Below are positions 20,243-29,780 of a DNA stretch of 64,000 bases, piece by piece. The DNA comes from Novosphingobium sp. (GTDB lineage: Bacteria > Pseudomonadota > Alphaproteobacteria > Sphingomonadales > Sphingomonadaceae). Below the pieces are notes generated by a model. It worked only from the letters and a program-made list of their open reading frames with translations. It was not told the DNA's origin and made no database searches. Where the stretch lies: positions 1 to 64,000 of the forward strand of contig JANXSP010000029.1 in the NCBI GenBank assembly GCA_025356575.1, written 5' to 3'. How positions within the stretch are numbered: the stretch's first letter is position 1; each line of letters starts with the position of its first letter. The position numbers and the translations under genes were made by a program.

Positions 20243-21004
20243 TCAGCGCGCGAAAGCGCCGAGCATCGCGCTGCGTGCCGCCGCGGCGATCGCCTTGCGG
20301 TCGGCTGCGTCCGCCCCCGCCAACGGCGCAAGAAACTTGACCTCGACCCGCAGCCGCCGGCGGCGGGCGAGGATGCGGAGGAAGTTGTGCAGGCCATGCT
20401 CCTCGCCGATCCAGGCGATGTCCGCAGCCTCGGCGCCGTAGTCGAGCAGCACGGGCTGGACGTCGATCCCCGCGGGCAGCGGCTCGCACGCCGAAAGCAG
20501 CGCCGATTTGAACGGCAGCAGCCCCGTGCCGTCGCTGGTCGTGCCTTCGGGAAAGATTGTCAGGGCGCGCGTGTGCGCCAGCGCGCCGCGGACTTGCTCG
20601 ATCTGCTCGGCAACGCTCGCGCGGTCATGGCGCGCAATGAACACCGTGCCGTTCATCGCGCACAGCTCTTTGAGCAGAGGCATCGCCGCGAGCCCATCGT
20701 GGCCGACGAAGGCGCTCCCGGTAATCCAGCTCAAGACCGGGATATCGAGCCACGAGACATGGTTGGCGATGAGGAACACCGGGCGGATCGGCCGGGGTCC
20801 GCTCGCAGCGATATCGAGCCCGGCAATGGTCGCGACGCCGCCCAGGAAAACGCGCGGCCACGGGTTCTCGATCCCGATCAGGCGGTAGAGGTAATAGAAC
20901 GGCACGCAGACCGCGAAAAGCAGGACCATCGCCGCCAGCCGAACGACGATCCGCAGCCGCGCACGCAGCGAGATTTCGCGCGGGAGCGAAAGCGCGGTCG
21001 CCAC
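20243..21004 (-). CDS. 1-acyl-sn-glycerol-3-phosphate acyltransferase family (PlsC-like)
   Basis: NHVSWLDIPVL (NHx4D), FPEGTTSDGTGLLPFKSALL. Confidence 0.92.
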   Translation of the reverse strand: MATALSLPREISLRARLRIVVRLAAMVLLFAVCVPFYYLYRLIGIENPWPRVFLGGVATIAGLDIAASGPRPIRPVFLIANHVSWLDIPVLSWITGSAFVGHDGLAAMPLLKELCAMNGTVFIARHDRASVAEQIEQVRGALAHTRALTIFPEGTTSDGTGLLPFKSALLSACEPLPAGIDVQPVLLDYGAEAADIAWIGEEHGLHNFLRILARRRRLRVEVKFLAPLAGADAADRKAIAAAARSAMLGAFAR

Positions 21005-21008
21005 GCGG

Positions 21009-21431
21009 CTAGTTGCCGCGCTCGAGCCGCACGCCGTAAAGTTCCATGCGGTGGTCGACCAGCCGGTAGCCCAGCTTCTCGGCGATCTGGCGCTGAAGCG
21101 CCTCGAGCTCGGGATCGACGAACTCGATAACCTTGCCGCTCTCGACGTCGATCAGGTGATCGTGGTGCGCCTCGGGCGCGGCCTCATACCGCGAGCGCCC
21201 ATCGCCGAAATCGTGACGGTCGAGGATCCCCGCCTCCTCGAACAGGCGGACGGTGCGGTAGACCGTGGCGATCGAGATCCGCGGATCGGCGGCGACCGCG
21301 CGCTCGTGCAGCTTCTCGACATCGGGATGATCGTCGCTTTCGGAGAGGACGCGCGCGATGACGCGGCGCTGGTCGGTAATCCGCAAGCCGCGCTGTGCGC
21401 ATAATGCCTCGATGTCGATGATCTGGTGCAC
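21009..21431 (-). CDS. fur: Fur-family transcriptional regulator
   Basis: LRITDQRRVIARVLSESDDHPDVEKLHERA, ISIATVYRTVRLFEEAGILDRHDFGDGRSRYE, HHDHLIDVESGKVIEFVDPELE. Confidence 0.92.
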   Translation of the reverse strand: MHQIIDIEALCAQRGLRITDQRRVIARVLSESDDHPDVEKLHERAVAADPRISIATVYRTVRLFEEAGILDRHDFGDGRSRYEAAPEAHHDHLIDVESGKVIEFVDPELEALQRQIAEKLGYRLVDHRMELYGVRLERGN

Positions 21432-21446
21432 GCCGGTCCCGCAAAT

Positions 21447-21480
21447 AAAAACGCTCTCCCGATACTAGACCGGGAGAGCG
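21447..21480 (-). terminator. Rho-independent terminator downstream of the mucR-like gene
   Basis: CGCTCTCCCG-loop-CGGGAGAGCG with an A-run on the + strand, i.e. a U-tract on the - strand. Confidence 0.85.
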
Positions 21481-21532
21481 ATTCTACAACCGTCGCGTGG
21501 CCGCAGGCCACAAAGCGGGTTTTCGCTTGCGA

Positions 21533-22027
21533 TCAGACCTTGGCTTTGGGCGGACGACCGCGGCGTGCCGGGACCTTGACCGGCGCATCGGCGGGCTTGA
21601 CACGCGGCGGCATCTTGGTTCCCGGCTTGCGCCCGAGACCGATCTTCTTGGCGAGTTCGCGGCGGCGCTCCGCATAAGCCGGCGCGACCATCGGATAATC
21701 GGCAGGAAGGCTCCAGCGCGTGCGGTATTCGGCGGGGGTCATGTTGTAATGCGTCATCAGATGGCGCTTGAGCATTTTAAGCTTCTTGCCATCTTCGAGG
21801 CAGACGATGTGATCGTTCTTGACCGAAGAACGCACCGAAACCGCGGGTTCGGGAGCAGCTTCGGGGGCAGGTGCGGGAGCGCCGAGCCCGGCGAGCGCAC
21901 CATAAACGCTGCTGATCAGCACCGAGAGCTGATCGACCGGAACATCGTTGTTGCTGACGTGGGCCGCAACAATATCCGATGTCAGCGTGATCAGCGTTTC
22001 ATTCATATCGATGGCAGTAGTGTCCAT
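21533..22027 (-). CDS. MucR/Ros-family transcriptional regulator
   Basis: [66 protein letters not shown] zinc-finger domain. Confidence 0.97.
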   Translation of the reverse strand: MDTTAIDMNETLITLTSDIVAAHVSNNDVPVDQLSVLISSVYGALAGLGAPAPAPEAAPEPAVSVRSSVKNDHIVCLEDGKKLKMLKRHLMTHYNMTPAEYRTRWSLPADYPMVAPAYAERRRELAKKIGLGRKPGTKMPPRVKPADAPVKVPARRGRPPKAKV

Positions 22028-22183
22028 GGAAAATCCTTTGGTCGTCGACCCGTATCTTTTGGTTGATCCCGGAATCGCCGTCCCAGGTCCGGCTTTTCTA
22101 CGCGAATTGCGCTAATCTGCCAATAACAATTGTGGCGCCGCGCGGTGCGCTCCGGGCTTTCCCTAGCGCCCCTGAAAATCGCT

Positions 22184-22651
22184 TCAGCCGATGTCTCGCG
22201 CGAAAGTAATCGCGTCGATCCGTGCGCCCCCCGGGCTTCGGTAATAGTCGGGCCGCTTTCCGATCGGAAGAAAGCCGCGCGCGGTATAAAGACGCTCGGC
22301 AGTATTGCCGCTGCGCATCTCGAGGAACAGCCGCGCCGCACCGCGTGCGCCGGCCGCGGCAATGCAGTGGTCGAGCAGCGCCGCGCCGCGTCCCGCGCCG
22401 CGCGCCTGCGGAGTAACCGCGATCAGCAGCAGTTCTTCTTCGTCGAGCGTGGTGCGGGTCAGATAAAATCCCGCCGGCTCGGCTCCCTCGACGATTTCGC
22501 CGGCGATCGTCCCGACATCATCGATCAGCGCGAAATGGCATCCCGGCAGAACCAGCGCGTCGGAGACCTGGCGGCGGTTCCAGGCTTCCCCCCAGGCCGG
22601 GTCGAACGCGCACTCCATCACCGCCATGATCCCGTCGACCGGATCGGTCAC
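22184..22651 (-). CDS. rimI: GNAT N-acetyltransferase, RimI-like
   Basis: ELLLIAVTPQARGAGRGAALLDHCIAAAGARGAARLFLEMRSGNTAERLYTARGF; GTG start overlaps the tsaB stop (GTGA). Confidence 0.88.
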   Translation of the reverse strand: MTDPVDGIMAVMECAFDPAWGEAWNRRQVSDALVLPGCHFALIDDVGTIAGEIVEGAEPAGFYLTRTTLDEEELLLIAVTPQARGAGRGAALLDHCIAAAGARGAARLFLEMRSGNTAERLYTARGFLPIGKRPDYYRSPGGARIDAITFARDIG

Positions 22652-23265
22652 GCCGGCAACCGCGCGTCGGGACCGCGGCCATAACGCGGCAAAGGATCGG
22701 GCGCGAACATCGCGGGCGCGAGCAGGTTGACGCAGCGCGCATCGGGCAGGATCGTCAGCGCGGTGCCGGATCCGCGCAACGCGACCAGCGCGGCGGCCTG
22801 GCTTCCGGCCACCAGCGGCTCGGACACTACCTGTACGGCGCTTGCAGAGGTTTGTGCGGTGTCTGCACCGGTTTGCATGCCTTCCTGCGCAAACCGCGCG
22901 ACGAACCACTCGCCGTGGCCTCCGGTCATCGCCACGGCCAGCGGCTGCGCGCCGGCAGCATCGCGCGCCATCGCCGCGATCAGCGCAAGTGTCGGATAAC
23001 CCACGAGATCGGCGCCCCACGCAAATGCCAGCGCACGCGCCGCGGCCAAGCCGACGCGGACCCCGGTGAAGCTGCCCGGCCCCGTCGCCACCGCGATCCG
23101 CGCCGCGCGGCCTTTTGCGGGCAAGGCGCCGATCATCGGCACAAGCCGCTCGGCATGACCGCGCCCAAGCACCTCGAACGTACCGCAGACCAGCGTATCG
23201 TCGTCGAACAATGCTACCGAGCAAGCCTCGGTCGCGCAGTCGATCGCCAGTGTCCGCAGCGTCAA
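22648..23265 (-). CDS. tsaB: tRNA threonylcarbamoyladenosine biosynthesis protein TsaB
   Basis: LAIDCATEACSVALFDDD, HAERLVPMI, IAVATGPGSFTGVRVGLAAARALAFAW. TTG start inferred. Confidence 0.93.
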   Translation of the reverse strand: MTLRTLAIDCATEACSVALFDDDTLVCGTFEVLGRGHAERLVPMIGALPAKGRAARIAVATGPGSFTGVRVGLAAARALAFAWGADLVGYPTLALIAAMARDAAGAQPLAVAMTGGHGEWFVARFAQEGMQTGADTAQTSASAVQVVSEPLVAGSQAAALVALRGSGTALTILPDARCVNLLAPAMFAPDPLPRYGRGPDARLPA

Positions 23266-23285
23266 AGACCGATGCTCGCCGCGGT

Positions 23286-23879
23286 TCAGACGATGCGGTT
23301 GAAGGTTTCGAAGCCCGGCCGCGGGCTGCGCTCGAAAATCGTCGCGGGGTCGCCGTAGCCCAGTGTCGAGATGAAGTTCGAACGCACGGTCGGCTGATCG
23401 GCAAAGAATGCGGTATCGACCGCGGCATTGTCGAACCCCGACATCGGCCCGGTATCGAGCCCGAGCGCGCGCGCGGCCATGATCAAATATGCGCCCTGGA
23501 GCGACGAATTGCGAAACGCGGTCGCCTCGCGCAGCGCGTCGTTGCCGCTGAACCAGCTCCGCGCGTCGGCATGCGGGAACAGCCACGGCAACTGCTCGTG
23601 AAACTGCATGTCCATGCCGATGATCACGGCGACCGGCGCGGCGATTATCTTGGCCGGATTGGCCCCGCCCGAACACGCCGCGAGCTTGCCTTTGGCCTCG
23701 TCCGTAACGCACCAGACCAGGCGCGCGGGCAGGCAATTGGCCGAAGTCGGGCCCATCTTCATGAGCTCCCAGATCGCATCGAGCTGCGTGCTGGCAACGG
23801 GCCGGTCGAGATAGCCGTTGGCTGTGCGCGCGGTGCGGAACAGCTGGTCGAGGGCGACGTCGGCGAGAGGCTGGGCCAT
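23286..23879 (-). CDS. Nitroreductase family, malonic semialdehyde reductase RutE-like
   Basis: ELMKMGPTSANCLPARLVWC, NSSLQGAYLIMAARALGLDTGPMSGFDNAAVDTAFF. Confidence 0.85.
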   Translation of the reverse strand: MAQPLADVALDQLFRTARTANGYLDRPVASTQLDAIWELMKMGPTSANCLPARLVWCVTDEAKGKLAACSGGANPAKIIAAPVAVIIGMDMQFHEQLPWLFPHADARSWFSGNDALREATAFRNSSLQGAYLIMAARALGLDTGPMSGFDNAAVDTAFFADQPTVRSNFISTLGYGDPATIFERSPRPGFETFNRIV

Positions 23880-23908
23880 TGAAACTCCGAAAAAATCGAA
23901 CGCTTGGA

Positions 23909-24484
23909 TCAGGCCGCGCGGACTTCACTGACTTCGGGAACGTAGTGCTTGAGCAGCCCTTCGATCCCGTGCTTGAGCGTCGCGCTCGACGACGGGCAGC
24001 CCGAACAGGCGCCCTGCATCGTCAGGTAGACGATCCCGTCGCGAAAGCCGCGATAGACGATGTCGCCGCCATCGTTGGCCACCGCCGGGCGGACGCGGGT
24101 CTCGATCAGTTCGCGGATCTGCGCGACGATATCCGCATCTGCCGGATCGTCGCCGACGTCTTCGTCCTCGCCCGGGACCAGGATCCCCGATGCGTCGGGC
24201 CCGGTGAACAGCGGCGCCTGGGTGGTAAAATGGTCGAGCAGCATCGCGACGACCTGCGGGCGCAACTGGACCCAGTCCACCCCCGGCGCGGCAGTGACCG
24301 AAAGGAAATCGCGCCCGAAAAACACCCCGGTGACCGTGCCTAGATCGAACAGCGCCTCGGCCAGCGGCGAGGCGGCGGCGTCCTCGGGCGAGGTGAATTC
24401 GCGCGTGCCCGCGGCCATGACGGTTTCGCCCGGCAGGAACTTGAGCGCCTGCGGGTTGGGGGTGGTTTCGGTTTCGATGAACAT
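23909..24484 (-). CDS. NifU/NfuA-like Fe-S cluster scaffold
   Basis: MFIETETTPNPQALKFLPGE (Nfu N domain) and DGGDIVYRGFRDGIVYLTMQGACSGCPSSSATLKHGIE (CxxC NifU domain). Confidence 0.95.
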   Translation of the reverse strand: MFIETETTPNPQALKFLPGETVMAAGTREFTSPEDAAASPLAEALFDLGTVTGVFFGRDFLSVTAAPGVDWVQLRPQVVAMLLDHFTTQAPLFTGPDASGILVPGEDEDVGDDPADADIVAQIRELIETRVRPAVANDGGDIVYRGFRDGIVYLTMQGACSGCPSSSATLKHGIEGLLKHYVPEVSEVRAA

Positions 24485-24614
24485 CCCTGCCATGTAGGCC
24501 GATGGGCGGACGAAACAAGCGCGGCGCTCGGCGGACGACGGACAGGCGAACAGTCGAACGGGCAAACGGGCGAACGGGCTGGCGGGGGCGCGGCAGCGCG
24601 GCTAGGGCCAAGGC

Positions 24615-25250
24615 ATGAGCATTACCGCCTTGCGCGCAATCCGCGCCGCCGCCCGTCCGATCATTCCTCTGCTGGTCGTGGCCGCAGTGGCCGGCGCCGC
24701 CGCCGCTGCCGTGCCGCGCCGCGCCCCGCCAAGGGCCGCCGGGGCTGCGGCAACCGCTGCGGGGGCGGCGATCCTCCCGGTTCCGCTCAACCCGATCGTT
24801 CCGCCATCGCAGCGGCTCTGCAGCGCGGTATTGCCGAGCGGCGTCGGCACGCGCGTGCTCAAGCCGGGAAGCGCCGCGAAGCCTGCGCCCACCGACGTCG
24901 TGCTGGTCAACTACATCGGTTATCTTGCCGCCACCGGCGCGGTGTTCGACCAGAACCGCGAAGCGTCGTTCCCCGTCGGGGGGGTGATCAAGGGTTTCGC
25001 CGAAGGACTGCGGGCGACCGGGCGCGGCGGGATTACGCGGATCTGCGTGCCCGCGGCACAAGGCTACGGCGCGCGCAACGCTGGTCCGATCCCGCCCAAT
25101 TCCAACCTCGTTTTCCAGGTCGAGCTGGTCGACTTCAAGACCGCTGCCGAAGTCGAGGCCTTGCAACGCGCGCAAATCCCCGACGTGCCGGCGGCTTCCG
25201 TGCCTTCGTCCACCGCGGTGCCGGCTCCCACTTCAACCCCAGCGCACTGA
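24615..25250 (+). CDS. FKBP-type peptidyl-prolyl cis-trans isomerase, membrane-anchored or exported
   Basis: N-terminal hydrophobic segment; DVVLVNYIGYLAATGAVFDQN...VIKGFAEGLRATGRGGITRICVPAAQGYG...NSNLVFQVELVDF. Confidence 0.92.
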   Translation: MSITALRAIRAAARPIIPLLVVAAVAGAAAAAVPRRAPPRAAGAAATAAGAAILPVPLNPIVPPSQRLCSAVLPSGVGTRVLKPGSAAKPAPTDVVLVNYIGYLAATGAVFDQNREASFPVGGVIKGFAEGLRATGRGGITRICVPAAQGYGARNAGPIPPNSNLVFQVELVDFKTAAEVEALQRAQIPDVPAASVPSSTAVPAPTSTPAH

Positions 25251-25314
25251 TTAAGCGGATACCGCGCCCGCATATTCATTGGTCCTTCAGCAACGCGGCA
25301 CCTATAGCCGGGCC

Positions 25315-28263
25315 ATGAATTTGATCTCTCGCGCCGCGCGGCGCCTCGCGTTGTTCCTGCCGCTGGCGCTGCTGGCCGCCCCTCCGGCGCCGGCCAAGCC
25401 CGCGCGCGCCGTGGCGGCGCGCGCGGTTCCGGCAGCGGCTGCCAGGGACGTGCCCTGGCTCTACCGCGGCAGCGACGTCCCGCAGGACCGCGAATGGACC
25501 TTCGGCGAGCTGGGCAACGGATTGCGGTATGCGGTGCGGCACAACGGCGTACCGCCCGGGCAGGTCTCGATCCGGATACGCATCGACGCCGGCTCGCTCA
25601 ACGAACGCGACAGCGAACGCGGCTATGCCCACCTGATCGAGCATCTCAGCTTCCGCCAGTCGCGCTATCTCGCCGAAGGCGCGGCGATCCCGACCTGGCA
25701 GCGCTTCGGAGCGACGTTCGGCAGCGACACCAACGCCGAAACTTCGCCGACCCAGACGGTCTACAAGCTCGATCTGCCCGATGTCAGTGCCGTCAATCTC
25801 GATGAAAGCTTCCGCCTGCTTTCGGGCATGATGGCAGCGCCGACGCTGAGCGAAGCCAACATCCGCACCGAAGTGCCGATCGTGCTTGCCGAAAAGCGCG
25901 AACGTGGCGGCGCGGGTGAACGCGTTGCCGATGCCACGCGGGCGACGTATTACAAGGGCCAGCTGCTCGGCGACCGTCCCCCGATCGGCACGGTCGACAG
26001 TCTCGAGAATGCGCACCAGGACGCGGTCCGGGCGTTCCACGACCGTTGGTATCGGCCCGAGAACACCGTCGTGGTGGTCACCGGCGATGCCACGCCGCAG
26101 CAGCTTGCGGCGCTCGTCACCAAATACTTTGCCGACTGGAAGGCATCCGGAGCGCACCTGCCCCCGCCGGCATTCGGCGATCCGGTCGCGCCGGCCGGGA
26201 TCGATCCGCGCAATCCGGTCGGCGAAACCACCGTGCTGGTCGAACCCGACCTGCCGCGCGTGATCAATTACGCGGTCCTGCGCCCGTGGCGCCAGGTTCA
26301 CGATTCGATCGTCTACAACCAGGGCCTGATGACCGATGCGCTGGCCCAGCAGATCATCAACCGCCGGCTCGAAGCGCGCGCGCGGGCGGGCGGCAGCTAT
26401 CTGCTCGCGCAAGTCGGGCAGGACAAGGTCAGCCGCTCGGTCGATGGCACGTTCGTAACAATCACCCCGCTCAGCAACGACTGGCGCGCGGCCTTGCGCG
26501 ATGTTCGCGGGGTGATTGCCGATGCCATGGCCCGCGCGCCGACGCAGGAAGAAATCGACCGCGAATTCGCCGAGATGCAAATCCAGTACGCCTCGAGCGT
26601 CGAACAGCGCACGCTGATGCCCGGCGCCAAGATCGCCGACGATCTGATCACCGCGCTCGATATCCACGAAACCGTTGCCTCGCCCGAAACCGTGCTCAAT
26701 CTGTTCAAGCGGACCAAGCCGCTGTTCACCCCGGCGGCGGTGCTGGCGCATTCGCGCTCGCTGTTTGCGGGCAAGGTGATCCGCGCGCTGGCGATCGTTC
26801 CGACAGCGGCCGAAGCCAACGGCGATGCCCTGCGCACCGCGCTGCGCGAGCCGGTGGTTGCCGATGGCTCTTCGCGGCTGGCCGCCCGCACCGTGTCGTT
26901 CGCCGATTTGCCCGCGATTGGTACCCCCCAGCCGGCGATCGCCGACGCGCCGATCGGCTTGCTCGATATCGAACGGGTCGATTTTGCCAATGGGGTCAAG
27001 GCGGTGCTGTGGCCAAGCAAGGACGAGCCCGGGCGGGTTACGGTGAAGGTCCGGTTCGGTGCCGGCTACCGCGGGTTCGCACCCGCCGATGCGCCCTACA
27101 TCACGCTGGGCGAGACCGCGCTGGTCAGTTCGGGTCTCGGCACGCTCGGCCAGGAGGATCTCGACCGGATCGCCACCGGGCGCAAGATGGGCTTTGATTT
27201 TGCGGTCGACGATACCGCGTTCGTGCTCTCGGCCAATACCCGCGCCGCCGATCTCAACGACCAGCTCTATTTGTTTGCGGCCAAGCTGGCGACACCGCGG
27301 TGGGATGCGGCGCCGGTGATCCGCGCCAAGGCCGCCGCGGCGATCGCCTATGAAAGCTTCGAGACTTCGCCTTCGGGCGTGCTCCAGCGCGATCTGCGGT
27401 ATCTGCTGGCCGACCGCGATCCGCGCTTCCGCACCGCGAGCCCGGCCGAGCTTGCCGCGACCACGCCCGAAGGCTTCCGCCGGGTGTGGGAGCCGCTGCT
27501 GCGCGACGGCCCGATCGAACTCCAGGTGTTCGGCGATTTCGACCGCGCCGCGACGATCGCCGCGCTGGGCCGTACGTTCGGCGCGCTCTCCCAGCGCACG
27601 CCGCTGCCGGCTTCGACCCGCGCTGCGGTCGGCGCGTTCCCGGCATACAACGCACAGCCGCTGATCCTGGGTCATCGCGGCGATCCTGGCCAGGCTGCGG
27701 CCGTGGTTTCGTGGCCGACCGGCGGCGGGATTGCCGGGGTGCAGGAATCGCGGCAGCTCGAAATCCTGACCGAGCTGTTCAACAACCGGCTGCTCGATGC
27801 CCTGCGCGAAAAGCTGGGCGCCAGCTATGCGCCGCAGGTTTCGTCGAGCTGGCCGCTCGATCTCAAGAGCGGCGGCTCGCTGTCCGCGGTCGCGCAGCTC
27901 AAGCCCGAGGCGGTGCCGACGTTCTTCGCGACGGTCGATCAAATCGCCGCCGACATGATCGCCAAGCCGCCGACCGCCGACGAGCTCGAGCGGGTGACCG
28001 TGCCGCTGGGCCAGTTGATCAACCGCGCCGCGACCAGTTCGACGTTCTTCATGACCCAGCTCGAAGGCGCGACGAGCGAGCCCGAGCGGGTCACATCGCT
28101 CGGCACGCTGCTGGCCGATTACACCGTGACTACGCCGGAGCGGATGCAGGCGCTGGCCGCGCGGTATCTCCTGCGCAGCAAGAGCTGGCGTATGGCAGTG
28201 CTGCCGCAAGCGCGAACCGGCGCGGCCGCCGTCCCGCCGGCGGCCGCTACGCCGCCCCGCTAA
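25315..28263 (+). CDS. M16-family zinc metalloprotease, exported
   Basis: Signal peptide MNLISRAARRLALFLPLALLAAPPAPA; HxxEH motif AHLIEHLSF; duplicated M16 domains. Confidence 0.94.
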   Translation: MNLISRAARRLALFLPLALLAAPPAPAKPARAVAARAVPAAAARDVPWLYRGSDVPQDREWTFGELGNGLRYAVRHNGVPPGQVSIRIRIDAGSLNERDSERGYAHLIEHLSFRQSRYLAEGAAIPTWQRFGATFGSDTNAETSPTQTVYKLDLPDVSAVNLDESFRLLSGMMAAPTLSEANIRTEVPIVLAEKRERGGAGERVADATRATYYKGQLLGDRPPIGTVDSLENAHQDAVRAFHDRWYRPENTVVVVTGDATPQQLAALVTKYFADWKASGAHLPPPAFGDPVAPAGIDPRNPVGETTVLVEPDLPRVINYAVLRPWRQVHDSIVYNQGLMTDALAQQIINRRLEARARAGGSYLLAQVGQDKVSRSVDGTFVTITPLSNDWRAALRDVRGVIADAMARAPTQEEIDREFAEMQIQYASSVEQRTLMPGAKIADDLITALDIHETVASPETVLNLFKRTKPLFTPAAVLAHSRSLFAGKVIRALAIVPTAAEANGDALRTALREPVVADGSSRLAARTVSFADLPAIGTPQPAIADAPIGLLDIERVDFANGVKAVLWPSKDEPGRVTVKVRFGAGYRGFAPADAPYITLGETALVSSGLGTLGQEDLDRIATGRKMGFDFAVDDTAFVLSANTRAADLNDQLYLFAAKLATPRWDAAPVIRAKAAAAIAYESFETSPSGVLQRDLRYLLADRDPRFRTASPAELAATTPEGFRRVWEPLLRDGPIELQVFGDFDRAATIAALGRTFGALSQRTPLPASTRAAVGAFPAYNAQPLILGHRGDPGQAAAVVSWPTGGGIAGVQESRQLEILTELFNNRLLDALREKLGASYAPQVSSSWPLDLKSGGSLSAVAQLKPEAVPTFFATVDQIAADMIAKPPTADELERVTVPLGQLINRAATSSTFFMTQLEGATSEPERVTSLGTLLADYTVTTPERMQALAARYLLRSKSWRMAVLPQARTGAAAVPPAAATPPR

Positions 28264-28323
28264 GCGTTTTGCATATCGCCCCGGGTCCGGTAAGCGCGCT
28301 GTCGCGCAACCGGAGCGAATGCA

Positions 28324-29697
28324 GTGGCGAGTAACTGGACCCCCGACGGCTGGCAGGGACACGAGGCCCGGCACTTGCCCCGCTACGACGATGCGGCCGA
28401 ACTGGCGCGGGTCGAGGCGACCCTGGCCAATTATCCGCCGCTGGTGTTCGCCGGCGAAGCGCGCGCGCTCAAGGCCGAACTGGCGGAGATCGCAGGGGGC
28501 CGGGCATTTCTCCTCCAGGGCGGGGACTGCGCCGAAAGCTTCGCCGAGTTCCATCCCAACAACATCCGCGATACGTTTCGCGTGCTGCTCCAGATGGCGG
28601 TGGTCCTGACGTTCGCCAGCAAGATGCCGGTTACCAAGGTCGGGCGCATGGCCGGGCAGTTCGCCAAGCCGCGTTCGTCCGCGACCGAGACCATCGACGG
28701 GGTCGAGCTCCCGAGCTACCTTGGCGACAACATCAACGGCATCGAGTTCGACGCCGCGACCCGTCGCCCCGATCCCGAACGGATGGTCAAGGCCTATAGC
28801 CAGGCGGCGGCGACGCTGAACCTGATCCGGGCGTTCTCGACCGGTGGCTATGCCAATTTGCGCCAGGTCCATCAGTGGACGCTCGATCATATCGGACGCA
28901 GCCCGTGGGCCGCCAAGTTCGCCGAGACCGCCGACCGGATCGGCGAGGCACTCGATTTCATGGCCGCCTGCGGGGTCGATCCCTCGACCGTGCCGCAGCT
29001 TCAGGGCACCAGCTTCTACACCAGCCATGAAGCGCTGTTGCTCCCCTACGAGCAGGCGATGACCCGCCGCGATTCGTTGACCGGGGACTGGTACGATACC
29101 AGCGCGCACATGCTGTGGATCGGCGACCGGACGCGCTTTGCCGGCAGCGCGCATGTCGAATACCTGCGGGGGGTGGGCAACCCCATCGGGCTCAAGTGTG
29201 GGCCCAGCCTGAAGCCGGACGAACTGCTCGGGCTGCTCGATACGCTCAATCCGGCGCGCGAACCCGGGCGAATGACGCTGATCAGCCGCTTTGGCGATGA
29301 CAAGGTCGAAGCCGCGCTACCCCCGCTGGTCCGCGCGGTAACCCGCGCCGGGCACCCGGTGGTGTGGTCGTGCGATCCGATGCACGGCAACGTGGTCAAA
29401 TCGAACTCGGGCTACAAAACGCGGCCGTTCGACCGTATTCTCAACGAGGTCCGCGGGTTCTTTGCGTTCCACCGCGCCGAAGGCACGCATGCTGGCGGCA
29501 TTCATATCGAGATGACCGGGCAGGACGTGACCGAATGCGTCGGCGGCGCGGTGGCGATCACGCACGAAGCGCTGGGCGACCGCTATCACACCCATTGCGA
29601 CCCACGCCTTAACGCCGCACAGTCGCTCGAGCTGGCGTTTCTGCTCGCCGAAATGCTCAACCTCGAAGCGGTCGAGCGGACGGCCAACGCGGCCTGA
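28324..29697 (+). CDS. Class II (plant-type) 3-deoxy-7-phosphoheptulonate synthase
   Basis: [65 protein letters not shown]. Confidence 0.97.
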   Translation: MASNWTPDGWQGHEARHLPRYDDAAELARVEATLANYPPLVFAGEARALKAELAEIAGGRAFLLQGGDCAESFAEFHPNNIRDTFRVLLQMAVVLTFASKMPVTKVGRMAGQFAKPRSSATETIDGVELPSYLGDNINGIEFDAATRRPDPERMVKAYSQAAATLNLIRAFSTGGYANLRQVHQWTLDHIGRSPWAAKFAETADRIGEALDFMAACGVDPSTVPQLQGTSFYTSHEALLLPYEQAMTRRDSLTGDWYDTSAHMLWIGDRTRFAGSAHVEYLRGVGNPIGLKCGPSLKPDELLGLLDTLNPAREPGRMTLISRFGDDKVEAALPPLVRAVTRAGHPVVWSCDPMHGNVVKSNSGYKTRPFDRILNEVRGFFAFHRAEGTHAGGIHIEMTGQDVTECVGGAVAITHEALGDRYHTHCDPRLNAAQSLELAFLLAEMLNLEAVERTANAA

Positions 29698-29780
29698 TGC
29701 GTGCGGGCAAACCCCTAGTCTGGATTAGCTGCGCAGTCAGCCTGCCGCGTTAAGCACCTTGCCATTGGGTGAGGGCGGCA

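Noticed and set aside
18833-21130. 765-codon + strand ORF opposite miaB/plsC
   Set aside because: Antisense artefact of codon bias; no recognisable protein motifs, opposite strand clearly coding.
22141-24484. Novel operon from nfuA to rimI
   Set aside because: nfuA, nitroreductase, tsaB, rimI, mucR, fur, plsC, miaB, phoH, ybeY, corC-like order looks like ordinary alphaproteobacterial housekeeping synteny.
25276-29154. 1292-codon ORF on the - strand opposite the M16 protease and DAHP synthase genes
   Set aside because: High-GC antisense open frame; composition rich in Arg/Gly/Asp with no domain pattern, while the + strand frames carry clear family motifs.
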